Source: an uncultured Methylococcales bacterium (GTDB taxonomy: Bacteria; Pseudomonadota; Gammaproteobacteria; Methylococcales; Methylomonadaceae). Taken from it: a DNA stretch of 64,000 nucleotides. The notes under the pieces are model-generated. The model was not told where the DNA came from and did no database searches. It saw nothing but the letters and a program-made list of their open reading frames with translations. A program made the position numbers and the translations under genes. The DNA lies in assembly GCA_913019935.1 (NCBI GenBank), contig CAJVZC010000003.1, positions 1 to 64,000 of the forward strand. The letters are read 5' to 3'. Shown here one piece after another: positions 20,068 through 31,221 of the stretch. Each line of letters starts with the position of its first letter. Within the stretch, counting starts at the first letter, position 1.

Positions 20068-20829
20068 TTAATGCTTCCCTGAACCGTCATCAATTTCATG
20101 AACCTCTAACTCAGGAATGGGTTCTTCTTTATATTCAATACCCGCTTTATTGAGCACCTTCTTCATACCCTCAATTTGACCATCTAACAGATGAATATGA
20201 TCCAATATTTTATTAATTGCATTAGAAACGGGATCAGGAATACCGCTGGCAGTACCGTAAGCATCAAAACCCATTTTATTGGCAATAGCATCACGTTTCG
20301 CACTGGATTGCTTAACTCGTCTTTCAACAACATAAGCTGGAATACCGACTACCGTCACACCCTTTGGCACGTCTTTCAAGACCACCGAATTGGAGCCAAT
20401 ACGAGCGTTCTTTCCAACCACAATAGGCCCTAAAACCTTAGCACCGGCGCCAATAACAACCCCATCTTTCAAACAAGGGTGTCGATTACCCTTTTTCCAA
20501 GCTGTCCCACCTAAAGTTACCCCATGATACAAAGTACAATCATCCCCAATGATCGCCGTCTCGCCAATCACCACACCCATACCATGATCAATAAAAAAAC
20601 GCCGACCAATTTGAACACCGGGGTGAATTTCTATACCGGTTAACCACCGCGACAAATGCGACACAAAACGCCCCAGCCATTTAAACTTCATTACCCATAG
20701 CCGATGACTCACACGATGTAATAACACGGCATGAAACCCGGGATAAGTCGTCACAACCTCCCAAATCGAATGGGCCGCGGGGTCACGGTCAAAAACACAA
20801 TCAATATCTTCTTTTATTCGATTAAACAT
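20068..20829 (-). CDS. cysE: serine O-acetyltransferase
   Basis: [40 protein letters not shown] hexapeptide repeats. Confidence 0.95.
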   Translation of the reverse strand: MFNRIKEDIDCVFDRDPAAHSIWEVVTTYPGFHAVLLHRVSHRLWVMKFKWLGRFVSHLSRWLTGIEIHPGVQIGRRFFIDHGMGVVIGETAIIGDDCTLYHGVTLGGTAWKKGNRHPCLKDGVVIGAGAKVLGPIVVGKNARIGSNSVVLKDVPKGVTVVGIPAYVVERRVKQSSAKRDAIANKMGFDAYGTASGIPDPVSNAINKILDHIHLLDGQIEGMKKVLNKAGIEYKEEPIPELEVHEIDDGSGKH

Positions 20830-20836
20830 GAAATAC

Positions 20837-21556
20837 CTACTCTTTACTACCCTGAGACATGCGTAAAATACCGCGTAAAATATCTACTTCTCGCGTAGAT
20901 AAACGACTTCGACTATATAACCGTCGCAGCCTACGCATCACGGAATTTGATTGACCTGACTGAATAAAATCAATGGCTGTTAACGTTTCCTGTAAATGTT
21001 GATAAAAACCTTCTATTTGTGTCGATGTGGCCAACGGCTCAGACTCCGGAGATACTTGCTCCACGGCTTTCTGATTAGCCTCAGAATACAACTCATAAGT
21101 AAACACCTGTACCGCTGCGGCAAGATTAAGTGAACTAAAATCCTTATTACACGGAATACGAATTAAATACTGACAAGAATCTAATTCCGCATTGGTCAGC
21201 CCAGAATTCTCGCGACCAAAAACCAATGCCACCTGATTCGTTTGTGCGTCTTGTACAGCTTGTTGTGCACATTGTTTAGCTAGCAATGTCGGCCAACCAA
21301 TGGTCCTGTCACGCGCACTCGCACCCATGACCACCTCACAGTCTGCAATCGCTTCGTTTAATGTGTCACACACCACAGCAGAGGCTAAAACATCATCGGC
21401 ACCTGATGCACGCGCAGTTGCATCCGCACTTGGAAATGTTTTCGGTTTCACTAGATAGAGTTCTGTTAACGCCATATTCTTCATTGCACGCGCAATGGCA
21501 CCAATATTGCCAGGATGCGATGTTTCAACAAGAACAATTCTGATATTAGCTAACAA
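20837..21556 (-). CDS. trmJ: tRNA (cytidine/uridine-2'-O-)-methyltransferase TrmJ
   Basis: [57 protein letters not shown] (SPOUT motifs). Confidence 0.93.
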   Translation of the reverse strand: MLANIRIVLVETSHPGNIGAIARAMKNMALTELYLVKPKTFPSADATARASGADDVLASAVVCDTLNEAIADCEVVMGASARDRTIGWPTLLAKQCAQQAVQDAQTNQVALVFGRENSGLTNAELDSCQYLIRIPCNKDFSSLNLAAAVQVFTYELYSEANQKAVEQVSPESEPLATSTQIEGFYQHLQETLTAIDFIQSGQSNSVMRRLRRLYSRSRLSTREVDILRGILRMSQGSKE

Positions 21557-21638
21557 TGTTATTCCTTACGCGAAATGTACAAATTCTACCAAAATATTTG
21601 TTATCCTATATGGTTTTTACAAATATGTGATATCTACT

Positions 21639-22433
21639 ATGCAACCCATGTTAAACATTGCTGTCCGAGCCGCTCGAAGTGCCGGTGAGTTAATACTACG
21701 CTCCATTGATAACATTGGTGCTTTAAAAGTACACCAAAAGAGCAAAAATGATTTTGCTTCTGAAGTAGATAAATCAGCTGAATATGAAATCATCCGTATC
21801 ATTAACAGCGCCTACCCAGAGCACAGCATTATCGCCGAGGAAAGTGGACATCACCCCGGCAATGATTATGTCTGGATTATTGACCCGCTTGACGGTACCA
21901 CCAATTTTCTTCATGGCTTTCCACAATACGCTATTTCCATCGCCCTAACACACAAAGGAAAACTCACTCAAGCGGTCATTTATGACCCACTAAGAGATGA
22001 ACTATTTTGTGCTAGCCAAGGCGCAGGTGCTTTACTCAATGACCGAAAAATTCGCGTTTCCCAACAATCACACCTCCAAGGATCCCTATTAGGGACCGGA
22101 TTCCCTTTCAAACACCAAAAACATCTCGATGCTTATTTAGAAATGTTTAAGGCCTTACATGTCGATTCTGCTGGAATTCGTCGCACCGGCTCGACAGCCC
22201 TAGATCTTGCTTACTTAGCGGCAGGACGATTAGATGGTTTCTGGGAAATTGGCCTACGCCCTTGGGACATGGCAGCTGGGATCTTATTAGTACAAGAAGC
22301 AGGTGGCGTCGTGACTGACTTCTCATTCGACCACCACTTCATGAAAAGTGGCAACATTATCGCTGGAAATCCAAAAATGCATCAAATTATTTATAATGCA
22401 ATCAACCCGCATATTACAGATTCGTTAAAATAA
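21639..22433 (+). CDS. suhB: inositol-1-monophosphatase
   Basis: MQPMLNIAVRAARSAGELI, EESG, WIIDPLDGTTNFLHGFP, WDMAAGILLVQEAGGVVTDF. Start set at ATG 21639 rather than 21495 (which overlaps trmJ). Confidence 0.95.
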   Translation: MQPMLNIAVRAARSAGELILRSIDNIGALKVHQKSKNDFASEVDKSAEYEIIRIINSAYPEHSIIAEESGHHPGNDYVWIIDPLDGTTNFLHGFPQYAISIALTHKGKLTQAVIYDPLRDELFCASQGAGALLNDRKIRVSQQSHLQGSLLGTGFPFKHQKHLDAYLEMFKALHVDSAGIRRTGSTALDLAYLAAGRLDGFWEIGLRPWDMAAGILLVQEAGGVVTDFSFDHHFMKSGNIIAGNPKMHQIIYNAINPHITDSLK

Positions 22434-22473
22434 TAACTTTATCGCTTCTCAAGAAAAATAAATAGGCCGTTAA

Positions 22474-23076
22474 TTACGACACTGTCAACGCAAACATTAC
22501 CGCATTCTCACGACCATTCTCAGTCGGATAATAAGCCTTTCTTTCGCCTATTTTCTTAAAACCATACTTTTTATAAAGTCCAATGGCAGATTTATTCGTT
22601 TTTCTCACTTCTAAGAGCAAGGTATCAACAATCGGTTTTTCTTGCGCCACGCCAATCATTTCCTCCAACAAACGCGCGCCCCAGCCTTCTCCTTGTGCAT
22701 CACTACTTACACAAAGATTCATAATATGCGCCTCATCAACACCAATGGCTAAAACTGCATAACCAAAAACAGCGTGCTCATCCTCACACACCCAACAATG
22801 ATAACCGGGCACAACCATGCAATCGACTAGAATACCTCGAGTCCACGGGTATTTATAAACGCTCTGCTCTATGGCCAAAACAGAATCAATATCTGTCGTT
22901 TTCATCTTACGAATATGCTTTAAACTTTCTGGATCAACTGAACCCGGAAAAATTTTCGCATAAAACTGCCGGTCCGCATCATAAGTAAAAAAACTTTTGA
23001 TCTGTTCAACTAAAACATGGCAGATCAATTTACGCCGTTCTTCAAACAATTCAATACCACCTGTAAATCTAACCAT
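22474..23076 (-). CDS. rimI: ribosomal-protein-alanine N-acetyltransferase RimI
   Basis: IRKMKTTDIDSVLAIEQSVYKYPWTRG, IMNLCVSSDAQGEGWGARLLEEM, LLEVRKTNKSAIGLYKKYGFKKIGERKAYYP. True start uncertain (23076 or ATG 22905). Confidence 0.88.
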   Translation of the reverse strand: MVRFTGGIELFEERRKLICHVLVEQIKSFFTYDADRQFYAKIFPGSVDPESLKHIRKMKTTDIDSVLAIEQSVYKYPWTRGILVDCMVVPGYHCWVCEDEHAVFGYAVLAIGVDEAHIMNLCVSSDAQGEGWGARLLEEMIGVAQEKPIVDTLLLEVRKTNKSAIGLYKKYGFKKIGERKAYYPTENGRENAVMFALTVS

Positions 23077-23735
23077 GTTTTTCGTTTCTCTAAGGGTTCC
23101 TGTAATAACTGTGCCGGATGTAAAATCGCCATCAGTGGAATTTCATTACGGTAATGTATTTTACCACTTATTTGACTCATGGACTTGTCGCTAGCCAGCA
23201 AGGCTTTAGCTGCGACTTCACCGACCGCCAAAATCATCTTTGGTTTAACCCATTGTATTTGCTGCTCCAAATAGGGCAAACACTCGTTCACGGCTAACTG
23301 CATGGACTTTGGAGCCTCAACTCCCTTACATTTTACAATAGTGGTCAGATAGACATCCTCACGAATCCAGCCCATTGCACTAATCATTTCTGTTAGTAAC
23401 TGACCCGACTCTCCTACAAAAGGAGCTCCTAAACGATCTTCAGTTTCGTCCGGAGCAGCACCAATAAACATCAAATCCGCACGCTTATTTCCTTCACCGA
23501 CTATGGCATGCGTTCGGTGTTGACAATGCGTGCAACGCTGGCAAGACTCTACATCACTCGCGAGTTGTTGCCAATTCGAGCTATCATTAGCAACACCGTC
23601 ACGCTCTTCCTTTGGCGACTCTAAAGACTCAATACGAGCAGGTACTTTTGTTACCGCGGGTAAAGAATTATTGCGCGAAACCCAAACTTTAATCCCCATA
23701 ACTGCTAAGAATTTTAGTCGCGCCTTTTCCTCCAC
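23025..23735 (-). CDS. uracil-DNA glycosylase (family 4-type)
   Basis: CQRCTHCQHRTHAIVGEGNKRADLMFIGAAPDETEDRLGAPFVGESGQLL, VYLTTIVKCKG, ILHPAQLLQ. Confidence 0.92.
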   Translation of the reverse strand: MEEKARLKFLAVMGIKVWVSRNNSLPAVTKVPARIESLESPKEERDGVANDSSNWQQLASDVESCQRCTHCQHRTHAIVGEGNKRADLMFIGAAPDETEDRLGAPFVGESGQLLTEMISAMGWIREDVYLTTIVKCKGVEAPKSMQLAVNECLPYLEQQIQWVKPKMILAVGEVAAKALLASDKSMSQISGKIHYRNEIPLMAILHPAQLLQEPLEKRKTWLDLQVVLNCLKNGVN

Positions 23736-23750
23736 ACCGCCTCCTATCTT

Positions 23751-25292
23751 TTAAACCGTTCCTTTTTGTGGGTGTGACCGCACTGCCGAAGACTTAATTT
23801 TATTAATCGCGTTAATATAAGCTTTTGCTGATGCAATCACAATATCGGTATCTGAGCCTAACCCATTGACAATTTTACCGTCTTGTTCCAAACGAACCGT
23901 GACCTCACCTTGCGCGTCGGTACCATCAGTAATATTATTTACTGAATATAATCTCAGTGCTGCAGAATTATCCACTAACTGATCAACGGCCCTAAGACTC
24001 GCATCTACCGCACCACTGCCTTCTGAATCTGCTGAAACTTCACGATTATTAATACTCAAAGTAACATACGCTCTAGGAATTTCTCCCGTTTCTGAACAGA
24101 CCTTCAATGCAATAAACTTAATTTCTTCATCAGCGTCAATACTTGCCTCAGAAATTAAGGCCTGCAAGTCCTCATCAAAAATATCATGCTTTTTATCCGC
24201 TAGTTGCTTAAAACGGAAGAAGACCTCATTTAATTCCTCCTCACTGGAAAAATCAATGCCAAGTTCAATCATCCGTGTTTTAAAAGCATTGCGCCCGGAA
24301 TGTTTTCCCAGAACCATACGATTGGCTGACCAACCGACGTCCTCAGCACGCATGATTTCATACGTTTCTCTATTCTTTAAAACACCGTCTTGATGAATAC
24401 CCGCTTCATGCGCAAACGCATTGGCCCCAACAATAGCTTTATTGGGTTGCACGGGGAATCCTGTGATACTGGACACTAACTTTGAACAGGTTAAAATTTC
24501 TCGTGTATCCAAAGATGTCTCGCACGGAAATACATCTTGCCGTGTTCGTACCGCCATAACCACTTCTTCAAGCGAGGTGTTTCCTGCCCGCTCACCTAGA
24601 CCATTTATGGTACATTCAACTTGTCTGGCACCATTAATGACTGCAGATAATGAGTTAGCCACGGCTAAACCCAGATCATTATGGCAATGGACAGAAAATA
24701 TCGCCTTATCTGAATTAGGAATACGTTCAATCAAGTTCTTTATCGTTGTTCCGAATTGACCCGGTACACTGTAACCCACCGTATCTGGGATATTTAATGT
24801 GGTTGCACCTGCATCAATCACCGCCTCAAGAATACGGCATAAAAAATCCTCTTCTGAACGACCCGCATCTTCTGGCGAAAATTCCACATTATCTGTATAG
24901 CGCCGCGCTCGTTTAACGGCTCTTACCGCATGTTCAATAACCTCATTCGGCTGCATATTTAACTTCACCTGCATATGGATCGGTGACGTTGCAATAAAGG
25001 TATGAATCCTAGCACTGTTCGCGTGCCTGAGTGCTTCACCAGCACGATCTATATCTTGGTCAAGTGCGCGTGACAAACCGCAAACGGTACTGTCCTTAAT
25101 GACATCTGCCACTGCTTTTACCGCTTCAAAATCACCGATGCTTGCCGCTGGGAACCCAGCCTCCATTACATCAACTTTTAAGCGCTCCAAAGCCTTTGCT
25201 ATTCTAACCTTTTCATCTTTGTTCATTGATGCGCCAGGGCTTTGTTCGCCATCACGCATGGTAGTATCAAAAATTATTAACTTATCTTTCAT
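23751..25292 (-). CDS. leuA: 2-isopropylmalate synthase
   Basis: [62 protein letters not shown]. Start set at ATG 25292. Confidence 0.97.
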   Translation of the reverse strand: MKDKLIIFDTTMRDGEQSPGASMNKDEKVRIAKALERLKVDVMEAGFPAASIGDFEAVKAVADVIKDSTVCGLSRALDQDIDRAGEALRHANSARIHTFIATSPIHMQVKLNMQPNEVIEHAVRAVKRARRYTDNVEFSPEDAGRSEEDFLCRILEAVIDAGATTLNIPDTVGYSVPGQFGTTIKNLIERIPNSDKAIFSVHCHNDLGLAVANSLSAVINGARQVECTINGLGERAGNTSLEEVVMAVRTRQDVFPCETSLDTREILTCSKLVSSITGFPVQPNKAIVGANAFAHEAGIHQDGVLKNRETYEIMRAEDVGWSANRMVLGKHSGRNAFKTRMIELGIDFSSEEELNEVFFRFKQLADKKHDIFDEDLQALISEASIDADEEIKFIALKVCSETGEIPRAYVTLSINNREVSADSEGSGAVDASLRAVDQLVDNSAALRLYSVNNITDGTDAQGEVTVRLEQDGKIVNGLGSDTDIVIASAKAYINAINKIKSSAVRSHPQKGTV

Positions 25293-25417
25293 GAGCACTC
25301 CATTCATGAAGAAACTTCAGTCCTAGAAAAAACCTACTGGTAGCGATGAGTTTCTTATACTCGGACACAACCACAGCATAATGAACACAACCCATTACTA
25401 CTGACCCTAAATAAACG

Positions 25418-26161
25418 CTAACTCTTCTTAGCAGCCCGTCTTTGCCGTGCTAAAAGCGCCACAATAGGTCCTGAAACCGCATAACACATTGCCATTAAAA
25501 ATAACATGATTGCAGGTTCAGCAAAGATTATACCAACCACTAACATAACACCAATGGTTACTACAAAACTCACACGGCTTTTAATATCAATATCCTTAAA
25601 ACTGTAATAAGGGAAATTACTAACCATTAACAACCCTGTCATGATTGACAAGAGTAAAGCAAAGTATCTAAATCCACCTTCATCAAAACCAAAACTATAA
25701 GCCTCACTAATCCAAATATAACCGGCTAATATTGCAGCAGCCGCAGGACTTGGAAGCCCTTGAAAATAACGTTTATCAGCCACTTCTAGCTGCGTATTAA
25801 AACGTGCCAGCCTTAATGCGCCACCCGCAACATGAACAAAAGCAGCAAATAACCCCAAATGCCCAAGCTCAGAAAACGCCCACAAATACATAATTATTGC
25901 TGGAGCAATCGCGAAAGAGGTCACATCTGCCATACTATCGTACTGCGCACCGAACTCACTTTGCGTATTAGTAATACGCGCCACACGACCATCCATGCCA
26001 TCTAAAATTTGAGCTACAAAAATGGCTGCTCCTGCTGCTGCAAATTCACCATGAATTGCTGAAACAACGCCATAAAATCCAGAAAATATTGCTGCCGTAG
26101 TTAATAGATTCGGCAATAAATAAATACCGCGCTGACGAATTGTTAGTTTTTTTGATTTCAT
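25418..26161 (-). CDS. pssA: CDP-diacylglycerol--serine O-phosphatidyltransferase
   Basis: YLLPNLLTTAAIFSGFYG and DGMDGRVARITNTQSEFGAQYDSMADV (CDP-alcohol phosphotransferase DG-DGR-AR-G-D-D motif). Confidence 0.94.
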   Translation of the reverse strand: MKSKKLTIRQRGIYLLPNLLTTAAIFSGFYGVVSAIHGEFAAAGAAIFVAQILDGMDGRVARITNTQSEFGAQYDSMADVTSFAIAPAIIMYLWAFSELGHLGLFAAFVHVAGGALRLARFNTQLEVADKRYFQGLPSPAAAAILAGYIWISEAYSFGFDEGGFRYFALLLSIMTGLLMVSNFPYYSFKDIDIKSRVSFVVTIGVMLVVGIIFAEPAIMLFLMAMCYAVSGPIVALLARQRRAAKKS

Positions 26162-26253
26162 ATTTTTTTAAAGTTTAGAAAAACAATTTCAGCTAAAACT
26201 TCAACCGTAACGGACAACTTATTAACTTGCCCGTCCGATTAAGTGTTCGCAGA

Positions 26254-27483
26254 TTAATGCTGAACGTCTATGCGTGCGCCCTTAGTTTGTCCAATTTCAT
26301 CTAACATTTCATTAAACCAATCTAACTCCAAATCAAACGGCTTGCCACCCTTAATTCTTGGGAACTCAATGGCACGTAGAACATTACCCTGATCTTCATC
26401 ATGACCCATCACACCTGACTCGCCGCGCAATGCACACTCAACAGCCAAATCTGCACAAGATTTTATTAACCGAATATCTTCAGCATTAGAGGCCGAAGCA
26501 CGACCAAAATAACCCGATTTTTGGATGAGTGTTTTTTCTGCACCAATCATTTTAGAAAACTGCTCACCAAACCATTTTCCTGGATTAACCGCATCTAACT
26601 TGATATGACCAAATGCATCACGCGGCACTTCTTCACCATTGGCCTGCATCTCTGCCACAATGGCTTCTACGCCCGCACCTTCCGAGATAAAAATATTAAT
26701 ACAATCAACATCGTCCATAATATGACGCAAACGTCTCGCTTCTTCTGCAAAATCTATTTCCATTTCTGGAATATAAACCCCATGCACCTCGTAACCATCA
26801 CGATTAAGGCCCAAACCCGGCAACCATTGGCGTTGTTCTAATAACTTTCTATATTCCAACGCTGTCGCCGCAGTCAACCAGCCACAATTTCGACCCATGA
26901 CCTCATGAACGATAAGCATTCTCGGGTTCGAATTATTTTCTGCAACCACATTCTGAAAATAACGCGCCCCTTGCTCAGCAGCAGTCCAAGCACCTAGCGA
27001 CTGCTTAATCGGGAAGACATCATTATCTACTGTTTTCGGCAGACCGATCACTGTTAACCCGTAATCATTATCAGATAAAAAAGCAGCTAAATCAGCGGCC
27101 GCTGTATTCGTATCATCACCGCCCACTGTATGCAAAACGTCAACGCCGTCTTTAATAAGTTGATCGGCGGCCACTTTCTGAGGGTCTTCGCCTTCCTTAA
27201 CCAATCCTCGAGCGACACAGTCTTTTATATTCGTTAACTTGACTCGACTATTACCGATCGGTGAACCACCAAAACCATGTAGCAAGCCTACGTTTTCTCT
27301 AATTTCAGGCGTTACCGAATAATAATCACCTAACAATAAGCCTTTATACCCACTGCGATAACAAATAATCTCAATCGTAGGGTCAATTTCACTATAACGT
27401 TCAATCAAGCTTCCAATAGCAGAACTGAGGCATGGGGCAAGACCGCCCGCCGTAAGAATCGCAACTTTTTTTGGTTTACTCAT
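26254..27483 (-). CDS. 6-phosphofructokinase, pyrophosphate-dependent type
   Basis: AILTAGGLAPCLSSAIG, HTVGGDDTNTAAADLAAFL (GGDD, PPi-type), GLPKTVDNDV, VHEVMGRNCGWLTAATALE. Confidence 0.92.
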   Translation of the reverse strand: MSKPKKVAILTAGGLAPCLSSAIGSLIERYSEIDPTIEIICYRSGYKGLLLGDYYSVTPEIRENVGLLHGFGGSPIGNSRVKLTNIKDCVARGLVKEGEDPQKVAADQLIKDGVDVLHTVGGDDTNTAAADLAAFLSDNDYGLTVIGLPKTVDNDVFPIKQSLGAWTAAEQGARYFQNVVAENNSNPRMLIVHEVMGRNCGWLTAATALEYRKLLEQRQWLPGLGLNRDGYEVHGVYIPEMEIDFAEEARRLRHIMDDVDCINIFISEGAGVEAIVAEMQANGEEVPRDAFGHIKLDAVNPGKWFGEQFSKMIGAEKTLIQKSGYFGRASASNAEDIRLIKSCADLAVECALRGESGVMGHDEDQGNVLRAIEFPRIKGGKPFDLELDWFNEMLDEIGQTKGARIDVQH

Positions 27484-27540
27484 ATCTCTTCAATCTTCTA
27501 ATTAAATTTAAAACACTCAATAACATACGCTAAGAAAAGT

Positions 27541-27565
27541 AGATCTGACCAATAAAGCCAGATCT
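27541..27565 (-). terminator. terminator-like hairpin downstream of ilvC
   Basis: Minus strand AGATCTGGC TTTATTG GTCAGATCT (9-bp stem with one G.U) followed by ACTTTTCTT. Confidence 0.55.
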
Positions 27566-27582
27566 TTAATTTCTCAAACTTA

Positions 27583-28626
<1,044 letters not shown>

Positions 28627-28685
28627 TCATAATTAACTATCGATACCTTCTAACCGGTGTCAATAGTCTGTTTTTTATTCTGTTA

Positions 28686-29180
28686 CTACCCCGGTATCAG
28701 GCTACCTGCCCCTCTCGGTAATCCAGTAGCACCGGTACGAACAATTTCAATAATATTATGCGTGCTGATAGCAGCAACAAAAGCGTCTAGTTTTTCAGAA
28801 GACCCCGTCATCTCAATCATGTAACTATTTGAAGTCACATCGATCACCTTGCCACGAAAAATATCAGCCATCCGCTTAATTTCTGCTCGACTACTCGGCT
28901 CCGTCTGAACCTTAATCAACATCAATTCCCGCTCAACATGCACGACATCGGCTAAATCAGTCAATTTAACGACATCAATTAATTTATTCAGTTGCTTAAC
29001 AATTTGCTCAATAACGTCGTCGCTACCCCGCGTCACCAAAGTCATCCTAGATAATGTCACATCATCTGTCGGTGCAACCGTTAGTGATTCTATATTATAG
29101 CCGCGCGCAGAAAACAACCCAGCAACTCGTGACAACGCACCGGCTTCATTCTCAATCAAAATTGATATTATATGCCGCAT
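28686..29180 (-). CDS. ilvH: acetolactate synthase small subunit
   Basis: MRHIISILIENEAGALSRVAGLFSARGYNIESLTV ACT domain. Confidence 0.96.
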   Translation of the reverse strand: MRHIISILIENEAGALSRVAGLFSARGYNIESLTVAPTDDVTLSRMTLVTRGSDDVIEQIVKQLNKLIDVVKLTDLADVVHVERELMLIKVQTEPSSRAEIKRMADIFRGKVIDVTSNSYMIEMTGSSEKLDAFVAAISTHNIIEIVRTGATGLPRGAGSLIPG

Positions 29181-30922
29181 TATGCCAACTCCCTATCAAT
29201 AGGCGTACCGGGTGCAACCCTTAACCGCATATCATGATGACCTTTCCCTGCTTCAATCATAGGATAAACATTTTCTTTCTGGTCAGTAATAATATCCAGA
29301 AAAACGGTTCTATCTTTCATGGCAAACGCTTCTTCCAATGCCGGCGTAACATCTTCTGGCTTTTCAATCCGCATACCCACATGACCGTATGCCTCTGCCA
29401 ACTTAACAAAATCAGGCAATGCTTCTAAATAAGAGTGCGAATAACGACCTTGATAGGAGAACTCTTGCCATTGACGTACCATCCCCATATAACGATTATT
29501 CAAATTAATGATTTTGACTGGGGTTTGGTATTGCTGCGCTGTCGATAATTCTTGAATACACATTTGAATACTGGCTTCACCAGTAATACAGGCTACGTCT
29601 GCATCAGGATGTGCCAACTTTACACCAATAGCCGCCGGTAAACCAAACCCCATCGTGCCTAAGCCTCCGGAGTTAATCCAACGTCTAGGCTCATCAAAAG
29701 GATAAAACTGAGCCGCATACATCTGATGTTGACCCACGTCAGAGGTAATAAAAGCATTACCCGCCGTTACCTTATAAAGTTGTTCAACCGCATACTGTGG
29801 CTTAATTAACGCACTTTCACGATCATATTCTAAACAATTAACTGACTGCCATTCTTTAATCTGGTCCCACCACGCCGCCAATGCCTCGGTATCTATTCGA
29901 CTGCTGCTAGCGTTAATTTCAGCGCTTAACTGCTTCAAAACAATACCCACTTCACCAACAATGGGCACATCAACTTTAACCGTTTTAGCAATTGATGCCG
30001 GATCAATATCAATATGAATGATTTTAGCGTACGGGCAAAATTCCGTTAACTTACCTGTCACCCTGTCATCAAAACGGGCGCCAATGGCAATAATGACATC
30101 ACTTTCATGCATGCCCATATTGGACTCATAGGTCCCGTGCATGCCCAACATACCGATAAATTGAGAATCAGTCGCTGGAAAAGCGCCTAACCCCATCAGT
30201 GTACTGGTTACGGGATAACCCAGTTGACGCGAAAAGGCTCGCAACTCATCACTCGCCTCACCTAAAACAACGCCGCCACCAGAGTAAATCATCGGTCGTT
30301 TCGCTGACAATAACAAATCAACCGCTTTCTGTACTTGCCTCTGGTCTCCTTCTCGCGGAGGCTCATAGGAGCGCATATTAACTGTCTCAGGATAGACATA
30401 AGGCACTTTAACATTCGGGTCAGTGATATCTTTAGGGATATCTACGACCACTGGCCCAGGTCGTCCTGTGGTCGCAACATGGAATGCTTTTTTCATCGTT
30501 TCAGCAATATCAGCCACATTTTTAACCAAAAAATTATGCTTCACACACGGCCGCGTAATCCCAACCATATCAACTTCTTGAAAAGCATCACTGCCGATCA
30601 CTGCCGATGGTACTTGCCCAGAAATCACCACGAGGGGGATTGAATCCATATATGCTGTCGCGATGCCAGTCACTGCATTGGTTGCACCTGGACCCGATGT
30701 CACCAACACAACGCCAGGCTTACCGGTTGCACGTGCGTAAGCATCTGCTGCATGCGTCGCTGCCTGTTCATGACGCACAAGTATATGCTGTACATCATCT
30801 TGCTGAAAAATTGCATCATATAGATGCAACACCGCTCCGCCCGGATACCCAAACAGTAATTCTACACCTTCGTCTTTTAGACACTGGACTACAATCTGCC
30901 CACCACTCAGTTCCACACTCAT
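29180..30922 (-). CDS. ilvB: acetolactate synthase large subunit
   Basis: MSVELSGGQIVVQCLKDEGVELLFGYPGGAVLHLYDA, GPGATNAVTGIATAYMDS, GSGLGTMGFGLPAAIG-like TPP-binding region. Confidence 0.96.
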   Translation of the reverse strand: MSVELSGGQIVVQCLKDEGVELLFGYPGGAVLHLYDAIFQQDDVQHILVRHEQAATHAADAYARATGKPGVVLVTSGPGATNAVTGIATAYMDSIPLVVISGQVPSAVIGSDAFQEVDMVGITRPCVKHNFLVKNVADIAETMKKAFHVATTGRPGPVVVDIPKDITDPNVKVPYVYPETVNMRSYEPPREGDQRQVQKAVDLLLSAKRPMIYSGGGVVLGEASDELRAFSRQLGYPVTSTLMGLGAFPATDSQFIGMLGMHGTYESNMGMHESDVIIAIGARFDDRVTGKLTEFCPYAKIIHIDIDPASIAKTVKVDVPIVGEVGIVLKQLSAEINASSSRIDTEALAAWWDQIKEWQSVNCLEYDRESALIKPQYAVEQLYKVTAGNAFITSDVGQHQMYAAQFYPFDEPRRWINSGGLGTMGFGLPAAIGVKLAHPDADVACITGEASIQMCIQELSTAQQYQTPVKIINLNNRYMGMVRQWQEFSYQGRYSHSYLEALPDFVKLAEAYGHVGMRIEKPEDVTPALEEAFAMKDRTVFLDIITDQKENVYPMIEAGKGHHDMRLRVAPGTPIDRELA

Positions 30923-31221
30923 ATCCTCAAAAACCGTATTTAACCATAACCACTCTTAGATTTAAGATTCCCAGCACCCAAAACACACACTGAAAACCCA
31001 CTAAGAATAAAAAAAACCAAACCAACTTTAATTCTCTAACCCTTTATCATACTTGTTCCTTGTAAAATTGTCATTTATAGACACAAAAAAACTTTATTTT
31101 TTGCGCCTGTAAACGTCATTTCGCTGTTCAAAAAAAATCAAAATGTTACTATTCTCCTCAATGCCTTCACTAGCCTCATTCAGCAAAAAAACAACACATA
31201 ACGTTAGGTAAATAATCCCCT

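Noticed and set aside
26211-26237. CGGAC...GTCCG inverted repeat downstream of the PFK gene
   Set aside because: Short interrupted stem without a T-tract; not convincing as a terminator.
30607-30993. 128-aa plus-strand ORF over the ilvB 5' end, considered as a leader or antisense gene
   Set aside because: Covers conserved ilvB codons in antisense; no Leu/Val/Ile-rich leader peptide or attenuator was found upstream of ilvB.
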